Source of the DNA: Ciceribacter ferrooxidans
GTDB taxonomy: Bacteria; Pseudomonadota; Alphaproteobacteria; Rhizobiales; Rhizobiaceae
Assembly (NCBI RefSeq): GCF_004137355.1
Contig: NZ_SDVB01000253.1
Location: forward strand, 558,001 to 622,000
DNA: 64,000 bases
Direction of reading: 5' to 3'
Under the pieces are notes generated by a model, which was given only the letters and a program-made list of their open reading frames with translations, was not told the origin of the DNA and made no database searches. Both the position numbers and the translations under genes were made by a program. Numbering within the stretch: position 1 is the first letter of the stretch; every line of letters starts with the position of its first letter. Below, piece by piece: positions 51,298-61,093 of the stretch.

Positions 51298-52599
51298 ATG
51301 GCAAGCCTGAGGCGCTTTTTTCTTGGTTCTGCACTCGCCGTCCTGGGTCTCTCCGGCCCGGGACAGGCGCGTTCGGAGGACCTGGAGGCGATCGCGCCCT
51401 ACAAGATGCTGCGTTCGCTGCAGTTCGTGCAGGATTCGGTCGTGCTGGGAGACCATTCGGCCGGCGAGATGCAGCGTTTCATGCTCGAGACGATCGACAA
51501 GCGCCTGCGGCAGGCGGATGCTTCGACCTTCGAGAGTACCGACAACGTCGATGCGGCGCTGATCTACGCGATGAGCGGCGGCAATCCCCAGACTCTGGAA
51601 TATCTCGTCGCGCGGGATGTCGACGGCAATTTCGACAACCGCGTCACCGATGCGCTCCGCAAGTATCTTGCTGGGAAGGGGACACTGATCGCCAAATCCC
51701 TCGGTGAGCTGGTGTCGGAGTACAAGGACAGCAAGATCGGCCCGTATCTTGCTCTCGTCGCCGGCAACGTGACCATCAGCACCAATCCCAAGGGTGCGTT
51801 GAAGTTCTATGACTGGGCGCGACTGACGGCGCCCGGCACGATCGTGGAAGAGGCGGCGCTTCGCCGCTCGGTCGCAATCGCCATCGAGACCGGCGACGTC
51901 GCCAAGGCCTCGGCGTATTCGAACCGCTATGCACGTCGATTCCTCCATTCGCCCTATGCAAGCCAGTTCGCCGATCTCTTCGTGCGACTCGTCGTCGAAC
52001 GATACGAAGCTCTCAACGCCGAGGACGTGAGTGCGATACTCGGATACATGGACAAGGAACGCGCCCGCGAGATCTATCTGCGTATAGCGAGGGCAGCGGC
52101 CGTTCGCGGTAAGAACCAGCTGGCAGGTCTTGCCGCCGAACGTGCCAAGGCGCTGTCCGGAACGGCGGAAGGTGCGGACACGCTGGCCCGCCTCTACGGC
52201 GGCCTGGCCGAGGTTCCGACATCCGACATTCTTTCGGCCGTCGATGCCTTGGCCAGCATACCCGAGAAAGAGCTTTCGCCGGCAGATCGGGCCCTGCGTG
52301 CCGCCGCCGAGGCGGTTGCGCGCGAAATTCTGTCCGAGCCGGCCCAGCAGGGCTCATCGCCGTTGCTGCCCTTCGATACTCCGGCAGAGACCGCCGAAGC
52401 AGCGGTCACGCGGGAAGAGGGAGAACCGCTGCAGTTTCCCGGCGAGGCACCTCCAATCGAGGTGGTCACCAAGGATGTCGCACCCTCCGGCACGAAGCCG
52501 GGCGAGGTCGCGATGGATCCCCAGTTGCAGGACTTCGTTTCGTCGGGGCGTTCCAAACTTCGTGAAATTGACAGCCTGTTACAAGAAGAGGCGCAGTGA
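51298..52599 (+). CDS. motC: Periplasmic motor protein MotC
   Basis: 433 residues with a signal peptide (about 1-25, cleaved near GQARSE), then mostly helical repeats to about 330 (LQFVQDSVVLGDHSAGEMQRFMLETIDKRLRQAD), then a Pro/Glu-rich tail. In Sinorhizobium MotC binds the periplasmic part of MotB and is needed for rotation; MotE is its chaperone. Four bases after motB. Confidence 0.93.
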   Translation: MASLRRFFLGSALAVLGLSGPGQARSEDLEAIAPYKMLRSLQFVQDSVVLGDHSAGEMQRFMLETIDKRLRQADASTFESTDNVDAALIYAMSGGNPQTLEYLVARDVDGNFDNRVTDALRKYLAGKGTLIAKSLGELVSEYKDSKIGPYLALVAGNVTISTNPKGALKFYDWARLTAPGTIVEEAALRRSVAIAIETGDVAKASAYSNRYARRFLHSPYASQFADLFVRLVVERYEALNAEDVSAILGYMDKERAREIYLRIARAAAVRGKNQLAGLAAERAKALSGTAEGADTLARLYGGLAEVPTSDILSAVDALASIPEKELSPADRALRAAAEAVAREILSEPAQQGSSPLLPFDTPAETAEAAVTREEGEPLQFPGEAPPIEVVTKDVAPSGTKPGEVAMDPQLQDFVSSGRSKLREIDSLLQEEAQ

Positions 52600-52600
52600 G

Positions 52601-54061
52601 ATGATCGATATCGGTATCACAGGAACGAGTCCCTTGCCCGATGCCACGAGCAGGGCAGGAAGTGCGGCCGTTTCCACTCGATCGGCCGATGGCGGTTTCT
52701 CGCAGGCACTGGAGGGCGCCGAGCGACGCGGTGAAAAGGCGCCGGTCGATGACGAGCGTCCGCGACCGAGGATCGAGATATCGGGAAGGGGCTTGCGGGA
52801 TCGGCCCGATGGAGGCACGCCTGCCACCGAGGAGGAAATCTCGGAAGAGACCGACGCACAAATGCCGGCCGAGGCTCGGGGTCGTGAAGGCAAGGACGCG
52901 ACCGCAGCCTTCCTGGCGCGAACGTCCGGGATGGCGGAGACCTCGCACGAGACGTCTTCGGGGCGCGGAGAGGTGACGGGCCGCCGCGCCGCCGAAACCG
53001 ACAAGGTCGCGACGCGCGGACCTCGGGCCGCGACCGGACGAGAGGTTGCCGACGTCGAGACCGATCAGGCTGTCGAGGATGGCGGTGACGTCCCGGCCAT
53101 GGATGCCGGCGAGGTGCTATCCCTGCTCAACGGCACGCCGACGACCGCTCCCGCCGATGCCGAGCCTGCAGGCGCAAAGAAAGGTAGAACCGATCGGTCC
53201 GCCGGAGGCAAGGATACTGTGAACCTCGCCGTCGATACGAGATTGGTTTCGGCGGGTCAGGTAGTCGGCGACACATCCCTTGACGGGCTACCCGTGGAGG
53301 CCGCCTCTGCCCCCGAGACCGACGCCGATCGCACGTTCCGTTTCGCGCGTATCGATGGAAAGGGGCAGTCGCTGACGATGCGGGTAAGCGAGTCCGGTGA
53401 GGCGACCGCCTTCGAGCCTGGGGCGGCGCCGGCCGACGGCGTACAGACGGTCGCGGTACTCGACGCCCGCCGCTATCTCGCCCCCGTCTCGACTGCGAAC
53501 ACCACCAGTATCGCGGCCGCGCTTGCGGGCGACGGAGAGTGGGTGCAGGCGATGCAGCCCGCAGCAGAGCTTGCGAACGCAGCCGCCGCTGCGGGTGGCG
53601 GGAAGGTCGTCCACACGCTGAAGATCCAGATGACGCCCGTCGAGCTCGGCAGTGTGACGGCAAACCTGCGCCTCAAGGGTGACGAACTGACGGTCCATCT
53701 CACCGTGGAGAACCACGCCGCGCTCAGACAGCTCAACGACGACCAGAGCGATATCCTGAAGGCGCTGAGAGCGCAGGGACTGACGGTGGATCATATTCAT
53801 GTGAGCATGGCGCCCGCGGCCGAGCGGGCAGCCGGTGATGGCAGTCAGGGGACTGGCCAGTGGCCGCAGGGAGGCCAGCAAGCGCAGCAGGGCGGCGGTC
53901 AAGGGGCTGGTGGAGGTCCACGGCAGGATGCGTTCAGCAGCTCGCGGGGTGAAGACGACGGCAGCGGAAGGATCGGCAATGAAGCAGGCTTGGCTGAAGC
54001 GGCTGGCAATGGTGACGGTGTCGTCCCTGGCGGCGCTCGTCCTGACCACGTTTACCTCTGA
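52601..54061 (+). CDS. fliK: Hook-length control protein FliK (MotD)
   Basis: 486 residues from ATG 52601, one base after the motC stop; upstream frame lies inside motC. The N-terminal 340 residues are low complexity and charged, as in hook rulers. The C-terminal domain (about 325-420) has HTLKIQMTPVELGSVTANLRLKGDELTVHLTVENHAALRQL, the Flg_hook (FliK) signature. The gene was first named motD in Sinorhizobium. A Gln/Gly-rich tail follows. Confidence 0.9.
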   Translation: MIDIGITGTSPLPDATSRAGSAAVSTRSADGGFSQALEGAERRGEKAPVDDERPRPRIEISGRGLRDRPDGGTPATEEEISEETDAQMPAEARGREGKDATAAFLARTSGMAETSHETSSGRGEVTGRRAAETDKVATRGPRAATGREVADVETDQAVEDGGDVPAMDAGEVLSLLNGTPTTAPADAEPAGAKKGRTDRSAGGKDTVNLAVDTRLVSAGQVVGDTSLDGLPVEAASAPETDADRTFRFARIDGKGQSLTMRVSESGEATAFEPGAAPADGVQTVAVLDARRYLAPVSTANTTSIAAALAGDGEWVQAMQPAAELANAAAAAGGGKVVHTLKIQMTPVELGSVTANLRLKGDELTVHLTVENHAALRQLNDDQSDILKALRAQGLTVDHIHVSMAPAAERAAGDGSQGTGQWPQGGQQAQQGGGQGAGGGPRQDAFSSSRGEDDGSGRIGNEAGLAEAAGNGDGVVPGGARPDHVYL

Positions 54062-54566
54062 GAGCCGTGCCTCATCCGGCGCCTGCGAACGCGAGATCCA
54101 GCAGGCCGCGGCCCGGTACGCCATCCCTGAAGGTATCCTCTACTCCGTCGGTCTGACGGAGACAGGCCGTCGGGGTTCGTTGCAGCCCTATGCGCTGAAT
54201 GTGGAGGGCAAGGCCTTGTTCTTCAACAGCCGTGACGAGGCCATCGATGCCTTTATGCAGGCCCGCCGGCAGGGAGCCAGGCTCATCGACGTCGGCTGCA
54301 TGCAGATCAACCAGCACTTCCATCTGGAGAACTTTCCCTCGATCCAGGCTATGTTCGATCCAGGGCAGAATGTCGACTATGCGGCACGGTTTCTATTGCG
54401 TTTGCATGGGCGTCACGATACGTGGACGATGGCGGTTGCGCGCTATCACGCCGGTCCCGACAACGACCCCGCACAGAAGCGCTATGTCTGCCGCGTCATC
54501 GCCAATCTGGTCGCGACCGGCTACGGAAAATGGACCCCGAACGCGCGGAACTTCTGCGGCGCATAG
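53979..54566 (+). CDS. Periplasmic lytic transglycosylase of the flagellar cluster
   Basis: 195 residues from ATG 53979 (GGAAGGATCGGC upstream): signal peptide (about 1-32, ending SRAS), then an SLT-type domain with catalytic Glu61 in YSVGLTETG, VGCMQINQHFH and AVARYHAGPDN. It likely cuts peptidoglycan so that the rod can pass, the job of the FlgJ muramidase part, which is not otherwise seen here. It overlaps fliK by 83 bases, an unusually long overlap that keeps both frames coding. Confidence 0.87.
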   Translation: MKQAWLKRLAMVTVSSLAALVLTTFTSESRASSGACEREIQQAAARYAIPEGILYSVGLTETGRRGSLQPYALNVEGKALFFNSRDEAIDAFMQARRQGARLIDVGCMQINQHFHLENFPSIQAMFDPGQNVDYAARFLLRLHGRHDTWTMAVARYHAGPDNDPAQKRYVCRVIANLVATGYGKWTPNARNFCGA

Positions 54567-54789
54567 CAATCTTTAGTTGTATTTTTGTTTCGGTTGTCGG
54601 TTTTGTCCGCAATGTGGCCGGATTTTGACGAATTATGGCCGGCAAGAGCCTTGTTAACCATTGTCGAAATTATCCACGAGAGATTAGTGCCACTCCGCGC
54701 GCACACCTACTAGATATAGCTCAAATCAGCACCCGACCCTTAATCAACTATTAATATCTATCGTTAACATTAAGCAGTTGTCCCTGATT

Positions 54790-54839
54790 CCTCCGATTCG
54801 TACCCATAGTCCATCGAAGTATCCACACTGATTCGGAGG
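54790..54839 (+). promoter_or_regulatory. rem leader: helix that can hide the ribosome site
   Basis: CCTCCGA (54790-54796) is perfectly complementary to TCGGAGG (54833-54839), which is the ribosome site 7 bases before the rem ATG. The 280-base gap before rem is AT-rich between about 54700 and 54775 (TTAATATC, GTTAACATTAAG) and probably holds the VisNR-dependent promoter. Confidence 0.45.
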
Positions 54840-54846
54840 CGGACGA

Positions 54847-55518
54847 ATGATCGTAGTGGTTGATGAGCGTGAGCTCGTGAAGGAGGGATACACCTCCCTT
54901 TTCGGGCGTGAAGGAATTCCATCGACCGGGTTTGACCCGGCGGAATTCGGCGAATGGGTAAATACGGCAGCTGACGGGGACATCGCGGCCGTGGAAGCCT
55001 TCCTTCTGGGGCAGGGGGAACAGACCATGGATCTGCCGCGCGCGATCCGTGATCGCACGCAGGCTCCGGTCATCGCGGTGAGCGACCAGCCATCGCTCGA
55101 AGCGACTCTTGCGCTGTTTGATTGTGGCGTGGACGACGTCGTGCGCAAGCCCGTGCACCCGAGGGAGATCCTTGCGCGTGCCGCGGCCATCCGTCGCCGA
55201 TTGCGCGCAATCAGCAATTACACCGAGATCGGCCCGATCCGTGTCTTCAACGATGGCCGCGATCCGGAGATTGACGGGACAGTCTTCCCGTTGCCGCGGC
55301 GCGAGCGGCGCATTCTCGAATACCTCGTCCTCAATCGCGGTCGCCGGGTCTCGAAGTCGCAAATATTCAATGCGATCTACGGCATCTTCGACGAAGAAGT
55401 CGAAGAGAACGTCGTTGAAAGCCACATCAGCAAGTTGCGCAAGAAACTTCGCAAGAAGCTCGGCTTCGATCCGGTCGATTCGAAGCGTTTCCTCGGCTAC
55501 TGCATCGATTGGAACTGA
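54847..55518 (+). CDS. rem: Flagellar activator Rem, OmpR-family with atypical receiver
   Basis: 223 residues: receiver-like domain (about 1-112) and OmpR-type winged helix (about 130-223, [29 protein letters not shown]...[14 protein letters not shown]). At the phosphorylation site Glu50 replaces Asp (AAVEAFLLG), and only one acidic pair (D6/E7) remains; K101 is kept. It therefore should work without phosphorylation. In Sinorhizobium Rem is made in exponential phase under VisNR control and activates the flagellar and motility genes. It has its own promoter region. Confidence 0.93.
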   Translation: MIVVVDERELVKEGYTSLFGREGIPSTGFDPAEFGEWVNTAADGDIAAVEAFLLGQGEQTMDLPRAIRDRTQAPVIAVSDQPSLEATLALFDCGVDDVVRKPVHPREILARAAAIRRRLRAISNYTEIGPIRVFNDGRDPEIDGTVFPLPRRERRILEYLVLNRGRRVSKSQIFNAIYGIFDEEVEENVVESHISKLRKKLRKKLGFDPVDSKRFLGYCIDWN

Positions 55519-55594
55519 ATGGAGGATCGGGGCCTAGATGACCCCGGTCGCCGTCCCCGACAGCCGGTCAATTGGCTTCGTCGTACCAGACAGC

Positions 55595-55616
55595 TTCACG
55601 CAAGGCCCGTCTCCTA
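55595..55616 (+). promoter_or_regulatory. Shared flagellar promoter motif upstream of flgE
   Basis: TTCACGCAAG (55595-55604), 9 bases, CTA (55614-55616), ending 33 bases before the flgE ATG. The GTCTCCTA at its end is identical to the flhA site. Confidence 0.5.
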
Positions 55617-55649
55617 CTCTCCCAAAGACGATAGAAACGAGGAAGTTTC

Positions 55650-56855
55650 ATGAGCCTTTACGGTACCATGCGAACCGGCGTGTCCGGAATGAATGCCCAG
55701 GCAAACCGTCTCGGAACGGTTGCCGAAAACATCGCGAACTCGAGCACCGTGGGCTACAAGAAGGCCTCGGTCCAGTTCTCATCCATGATCCTGCCGGCGA
55801 CCGGCGGAGCCTACAACTCGGGTGGCGTCGAGACTGATATCCGCTACTCGATCTCGGATCAGGGCACATTCAGCTACACGACCTCGGCGACCGACCTCGC
55901 GATCAACGGTAACGGCTTCTTCATCGTGAGCGGCGGCGACGGCGTCGAGTATCTGACCCGCGCCGGTTCCTTCGAGATGATGGATGACGGCACGCTGCGC
56001 AATGCGGCCGGCTACACCCTGATGGGCTACGAGTACTCTTCGACCTCGGACCCGACGATCGTCGTGAACGGCTTTGAAGGTCTGACGCCGGTCAATCTCT
56101 CCTCGGCATCGATTTCGGCGACGGCGTCCACGGAAGGTCAGCTCAACGTCAACCTGCCGTCGGGCGAAGCCGCCGGCTACAGCAAGTCCACCTCGCTCGT
56201 GGCTTACGACAGTCAGGGCAACAGCCGCCTGCTGGAATTCACCTACATCAAGACCGCGGCAAACACCTGGACGGTCGAGGCGAACTATGCGGGACCGCCG
56301 GTCACCACTGTCATTCCTACGACGACACTCAATTTCGACGCCAACGGGAAGCTCACCTCTCCGACCTCGCTGACCACTACGGCATTTGCCGTCGACGGCG
56401 CCAACATGGGTGCGATCGCAATCGACATCTCCGGCTCCACGCAGCTCGCTGCGGCCTTCTCGGTCGAAACCGGTGCCAAGATCAACGGCAACGCGGCGAG
56501 CGAAGTTGTCGGCTACGAGATCGACGAAAAGGGCGTGGTCTCGGTGGTCTACGACAACGGCGACCTGACGCCTCGCTACCGCGTCGCGCTCGCGACCGTG
56601 CAGAGCCCGGACAATCTGACGCCTATCGCCGGCAATCTCTACTCGCAGAGCAACGACTCGGGCGTGATCGTCATGGGTTACGCGGGTTCCGCCGGCTTCG
56701 GCACGATCCTTTCGGGTGCACTCGAGGACTCGAACGTCGACGTCGCCGAAGAGCTCACTGCGATGATCGAATCGCAGCGCAACTATACGGCCAACTCCAA
56801 GGTGTTCCAGACCGGCTCCGAGTTGATGGACGTTCTCGTCAACCTGAAGAGATAA
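55650..56855 (+). CDS. flgE: Flagellar hook protein FlgE
   Basis: 401 residues: MSLYGTMRTGVSGMNAQANRLGTVAENIANSSTVGYKKASVQF at the start, hook surface domains in the middle, and the C-terminal GALEDSNVDVAEELTAMIESQRNYTANSKVFQTGSELMDVLVNLKR. Length is in the hook range. It follows rem by 131 bases and starts the flgE-flgK-flgL-flaF-flbT-flgD-fliQ operon. GAGGAAG precedes the ATG. Confidence 0.96.
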   Translation: MSLYGTMRTGVSGMNAQANRLGTVAENIANSSTVGYKKASVQFSSMILPATGGAYNSGGVETDIRYSISDQGTFSYTTSATDLAINGNGFFIVSGGDGVEYLTRAGSFEMMDDGTLRNAAGYTLMGYEYSSTSDPTIVVNGFEGLTPVNLSSASISATASTEGQLNVNLPSGEAAGYSKSTSLVAYDSQGNSRLLEFTYIKTAANTWTVEANYAGPPVTTVIPTTTLNFDANGKLTSPTSLTTTAFAVDGANMGAIAIDISGSTQLAAAFSVETGAKINGNAASEVVGYEIDEKGVVSVVYDNGDLTPRYRVALATVQSPDNLTPIAGNLYSQSNDSGVIVMGYAGSAGFGTILSGALEDSNVDVAEELTAMIESQRNYTANSKVFQTGSELMDVLVNLKR

Positions 56856-56874
56856 TGCAAGGTTCGGCTAGCCA

Positions 56875-58329
56875 ATGTCGCTCACGTCTGCAATCAACAC
56901 GACTAAGGCAGCGTTCCGGAATATGGGGGACCAGTCCTCCGTTATTTCGACGAACATTGCCAATGACGGCAACGAAAACTATGTGCGTCGCTCGGCGGTC
57001 GTAACCAATACCATCTTCGGCGCCTCCACCGTCGTTACGCAGCGAAATCAGCAGCTGGCCCTGCTCCTTCAGACGGTCAGCACCAACTCTCAGTCGAAGG
57101 CGCAAAGCACGCTTCTCGACGGCTTGGAAACACTGAAGTCGAGCCTCGGAGGCAATGAATACGAGCTGGCTCCGTCGACCTACATGTCGACGCTGCAGAG
57201 CAGCCTTCAGGCCTTCGCGGCCTCGCCGGGGCAGCTGGCCCTCGCGCAGACTGTCGTGACGGACGCTCTCGATGTTGCGAACTCGCTCAACCGCGTGTCG
57301 ACAACCGTCCAGAACCTGCGGGCCGATGCCGATGCGGAGATCGAGTCGCAGGTCGCCGAGCTCAACCGGCTGCTGGCCGACTTCAAGACCGCCAACGACA
57401 CGGTCGTCCAGGCGACCGCGACCGGCAACGATCCGAGCAACGCGCTCGACACGCGTGAGACGATCCTGAAGGAAATATCCGGCATAGTCGGTGTCTCCGT
57501 TGTCGTCAGGGAGAACAACGACGTCGCCCTTTATACAGCGGACGGCACGACCCTCTTCGAGACGATTCCGCGTTCGGTTTCCTTCAGCCGCACTTATACC
57601 TATTCGGCGACGGTCAACGGCAACGCCGTTTACATCGACGGTGTGGCAGTGGAGGCCGGTGTCGGCGGCAATACCAGCGGCGAAGGTTCGCTCGCCGCGC
57701 TTCTGCAATTGCGCGACGACGTCGCGCCGACCTTCCAGAACCAGCTCGACGAGGTTGCGCGTGGCCTGATCGAAGCGTTCCAGGAAACCGATGCCGGCGG
57801 CGCCAATCCGTTGCCTGGGCTGTTCACCTGGCCGACCGGAACGGTGCCGGCATCCGGTACGCTGGAGCCGGGGCTTGCCGCATCCATCACCATCAACAGC
57901 GCGCTGGTGACCTCATCCGGTGGCGATCCCACCCTGCTGCGCGATGGCGGCATCAACGGTGCCGCTTACGTCAAGAACCCGACCGGCGGAAGCGGCTATT
58001 CCGACCTGCTGCTCACTTATGTGGAGAATCTCAGCACGTCGCGACCGTTCGATCCGGCTGCCGGACTCGACACCTCGTCCGGGCTCCTGACCTTTTCCAC
58101 GAACTCCATCGGCTGGCTGGAGGAACTTCGGGCAAACGCGACTACGGCGACCGACAATAAGACCGCTCTCTATGAAAGGGCATTCCAGGTCTATTCGTCC
58201 AAGACTGGCGTCAGTCTCGACGAGGAATTGTCACTGCTCCTGGATGTCGAGCAATCCTACAAGGCCTCTGCCAAGCTGGTGTCGACCATCGACTCCATGA
58301 TGCAGGCGGTCCTGGACATGGCGGGGTAA
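56875..58329 (+). CDS. flgK: Hook-filament junction protein FlgK
   Basis: 484 residues with SLTSAINTTKAAFRNMGDQSSVISTNIANDGNENYVRRSAVV at the N-terminus and the C-terminal GVSLDEELSLLLDVEQSYKASAKLVSTIDSMMQAVLDMAG, both HAP1 marks. Exported through the flagellum; joins hook to filament with FlgL. 19 bases after flgE, 4 bases before flgL. Confidence 0.95.
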   Translation: MSLTSAINTTKAAFRNMGDQSSVISTNIANDGNENYVRRSAVVTNTIFGASTVVTQRNQQLALLLQTVSTNSQSKAQSTLLDGLETLKSSLGGNEYELAPSTYMSTLQSSLQAFAASPGQLALAQTVVTDALDVANSLNRVSTTVQNLRADADAEIESQVAELNRLLADFKTANDTVVQATATGNDPSNALDTRETILKEISGIVGVSVVVRENNDVALYTADGTTLFETIPRSVSFSRTYTYSATVNGNAVYIDGVAVEAGVGGNTSGEGSLAALLQLRDDVAPTFQNQLDEVARGLIEAFQETDAGGANPLPGLFTWPTGTVPASGTLEPGLAASITINSALVTSSGGDPTLLRDGGINGAAYVKNPTGGSGYSDLLLTYVENLSTSRPFDPAAGLDTSSGLLTFSTNSIGWLEELRANATTATDNKTALYERAFQVYSSKTGVSLDEELSLLLDVEQSYKASAKLVSTIDSMMQAVLDMAG

Positions 58330-58333
58330 TCTT

Positions 58334-59362
58334 ATGTCGACGAGCAACGTTTCGAACCTCTCCATTCAGACCTCGATGCGCCTGACGATCCGCCAGGCGC
58401 AGGCCGAACTCATCAAGGCGCAGCAAGAGGTTACGACAGGCATGTACGCCGACGTCGGAGCTTCGATCGGCAGCGAGACGTCCAGGGTCCTCGACCTGAC
58501 CCGCGACAGCATGCGTCTGCAGTCGATGATTGACACCAACGCGATCGTCACCCAGCGTCTGGATGCCTCGCAGGAGGCGCTCAACCAGATGGCGGCCTCG
58601 GCACAGGAAATGCAGGACGCTCTGATCGCGCTCGGCCAGTCCGGCACGACGACCACGATCACCGTGGCCGTGAACACCGTTTCAAACGTCTTGTCGAACT
58701 TCACCAATCTGGCCAACACCTCATTCAGCGGCGAGTATCTGTTCTCGGGCGTCAACACTGACGTACAGCCGCTCACCGAATACGATGCCAGCTCGGCGGC
58801 GAAGGCCTCCTTCGACGCGGCCTATGCCGCTTACCCGTGGTCGACGCCGAAGACGGCCACCGAAATGGATGATTTCATAACCAACGTCGTCGAGCCGATG
58901 TATACCGGGGCGGGTTGGACGACGGACTGGTCGAATGCCGCCGACGGCGTGATGACGAGCCGCATCAGCCAGAGCGAGGTCGTGGAGACGTCGACCAGCG
59001 CCAACGAGAACGGGATGCGCTACTTTGCGCTTGCTGCGGTGGTTGCCAAGGAGTTGCTCGGTCAGAATCTGGACGAAAGCGTGCGTTCGGTCGTCACCGA
59101 CAAGGCGATTGCCTACATCAGTAAGGCGACTGCCGGGCTGAACGAGCAGCGCACCCAGCTCGGCCTTTCCCAGAGCCGGGTGAAGAAGGCCAACACATCG
59201 CTGCAGATTCAGATCAATATTCTCGATACGACGAAAGCCGACCGGGTTGAGGTTGATGCGTATGAGGCCTCGACGCGGGTCAACAATCTCCTGTCGCTCG
59301 CCGAAGCATCCTACACCCTGACGGCCAAGATCCAGCAGTTGAGTCTCGTGAACTACCTTTGA
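58334..59362 (+). CDS. flgL: Hook-filament junction protein FlgL
   Basis: 342 residues, flagellin-like with helical ends (SNLSIQTSMRLTIRQAQAELIKAQQEVTTGMYADVG; C-terminal QLGLSQSRVKKANTSLQIQINILDTTKADRVEVDAYEASTRVNNLL) and SFSGEYLFSGVNTDVQPL typical of HAP3. It follows flgK closely. Confidence 0.94.
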   Translation: MSTSNVSNLSIQTSMRLTIRQAQAELIKAQQEVTTGMYADVGASIGSETSRVLDLTRDSMRLQSMIDTNAIVTQRLDASQEALNQMAASAQEMQDALIALGQSGTTTTITVAVNTVSNVLSNFTNLANTSFSGEYLFSGVNTDVQPLTEYDASSAAKASFDAAYAAYPWSTPKTATEMDDFITNVVEPMYTGAGWTTDWSNAADGVMTSRISQSEVVETSTSANENGMRYFALAAVVAKELLGQNLDESVRSVVTDKAIAYISKATAGLNEQRTQLGLSQSRVKKANTSLQIQINILDTTKADRVEVDAYEASTRVNNLLSLAEASYTLTAKIQQLSLVNYL

Positions 59363-59399
59363 TGATCAAAGGGACGCCATGACTATGAAGGACAGTTGA

Positions 59400-60660
<1,261 letters not shown>

Positions 60661-60708
60661 GGACATGCGGGAGGTGATTCCCGTACCGAAAAGAGGGATT
60701 TCCGCTCG

Positions 60709-60975
60709 ATGAACGAGGCCGACGCCCTGGACATCATGCAGGCCGCGGTGTGGACGGTGCTTGTGGCATCCGGTCCGGCAGTGCTCGCGGCCATGGTCGT
60801 CGGCGTGGCGATCGCCCTGATCCAGGCGCTCACCCAGGTTCAGGAGATGACGCTCACCTTCGTCCCGAAGATCGTCACGATCCTCATCGTGATCGGCATC
60901 AGCGCGCCCTTCGTCGGCGGACAGATAGCCCTCTTTTCCAACCTCGTCTTCTCGCGCGTGCAGTCGGGTTTCTAG
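60709..60975 (+). CDS. fliQ: Flagellar export gate protein FliQ
   Basis: 88 residues, two membrane segments (about 15-38 and 50-75) with PAVLAAMVVGVAIALIQALTQVQEMTLTFVPKI, the FliQ signature. Subunit of the FliPQR gate. It lies 48 bases after flgD. Confidence 0.95.
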   Translation: MNEADALDIMQAAVWTVLVASGPAVLAAMVVGVAIALIQALTQVQEMTLTFVPKIVTILIVIGISAPFVGGQIALFSNLVFSRVQSGF

Positions 60976-61001
60976 GCCGGCTTTTCGTCCCGTCTGTCAC
61001 C

Positions 61002-61023
61002 CTCGCGCAAGCTTCGTCTCCTA
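61002..61023 (+). promoter_or_regulatory. Shared flagellar promoter motif upstream of flhA
   Basis: CTCGCGCAAG (61002-61011), 9 bases, CTA (61021-61023), then AGCCTTCGGGTGAATACG; the GAATACG is shared with the site at 49231. It lies 70 bases before the flhA ATG, in the 118-base gap after fliQ, so flhA likely has its own promoter. Confidence 0.55.
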
Positions 61024-61093
61024 AGCCTTCGGGTGAATACGGCCGACTGCGTCCAGCCTTCGGCCGCCTTCTCATGAAGAGACGGAACGAGTT

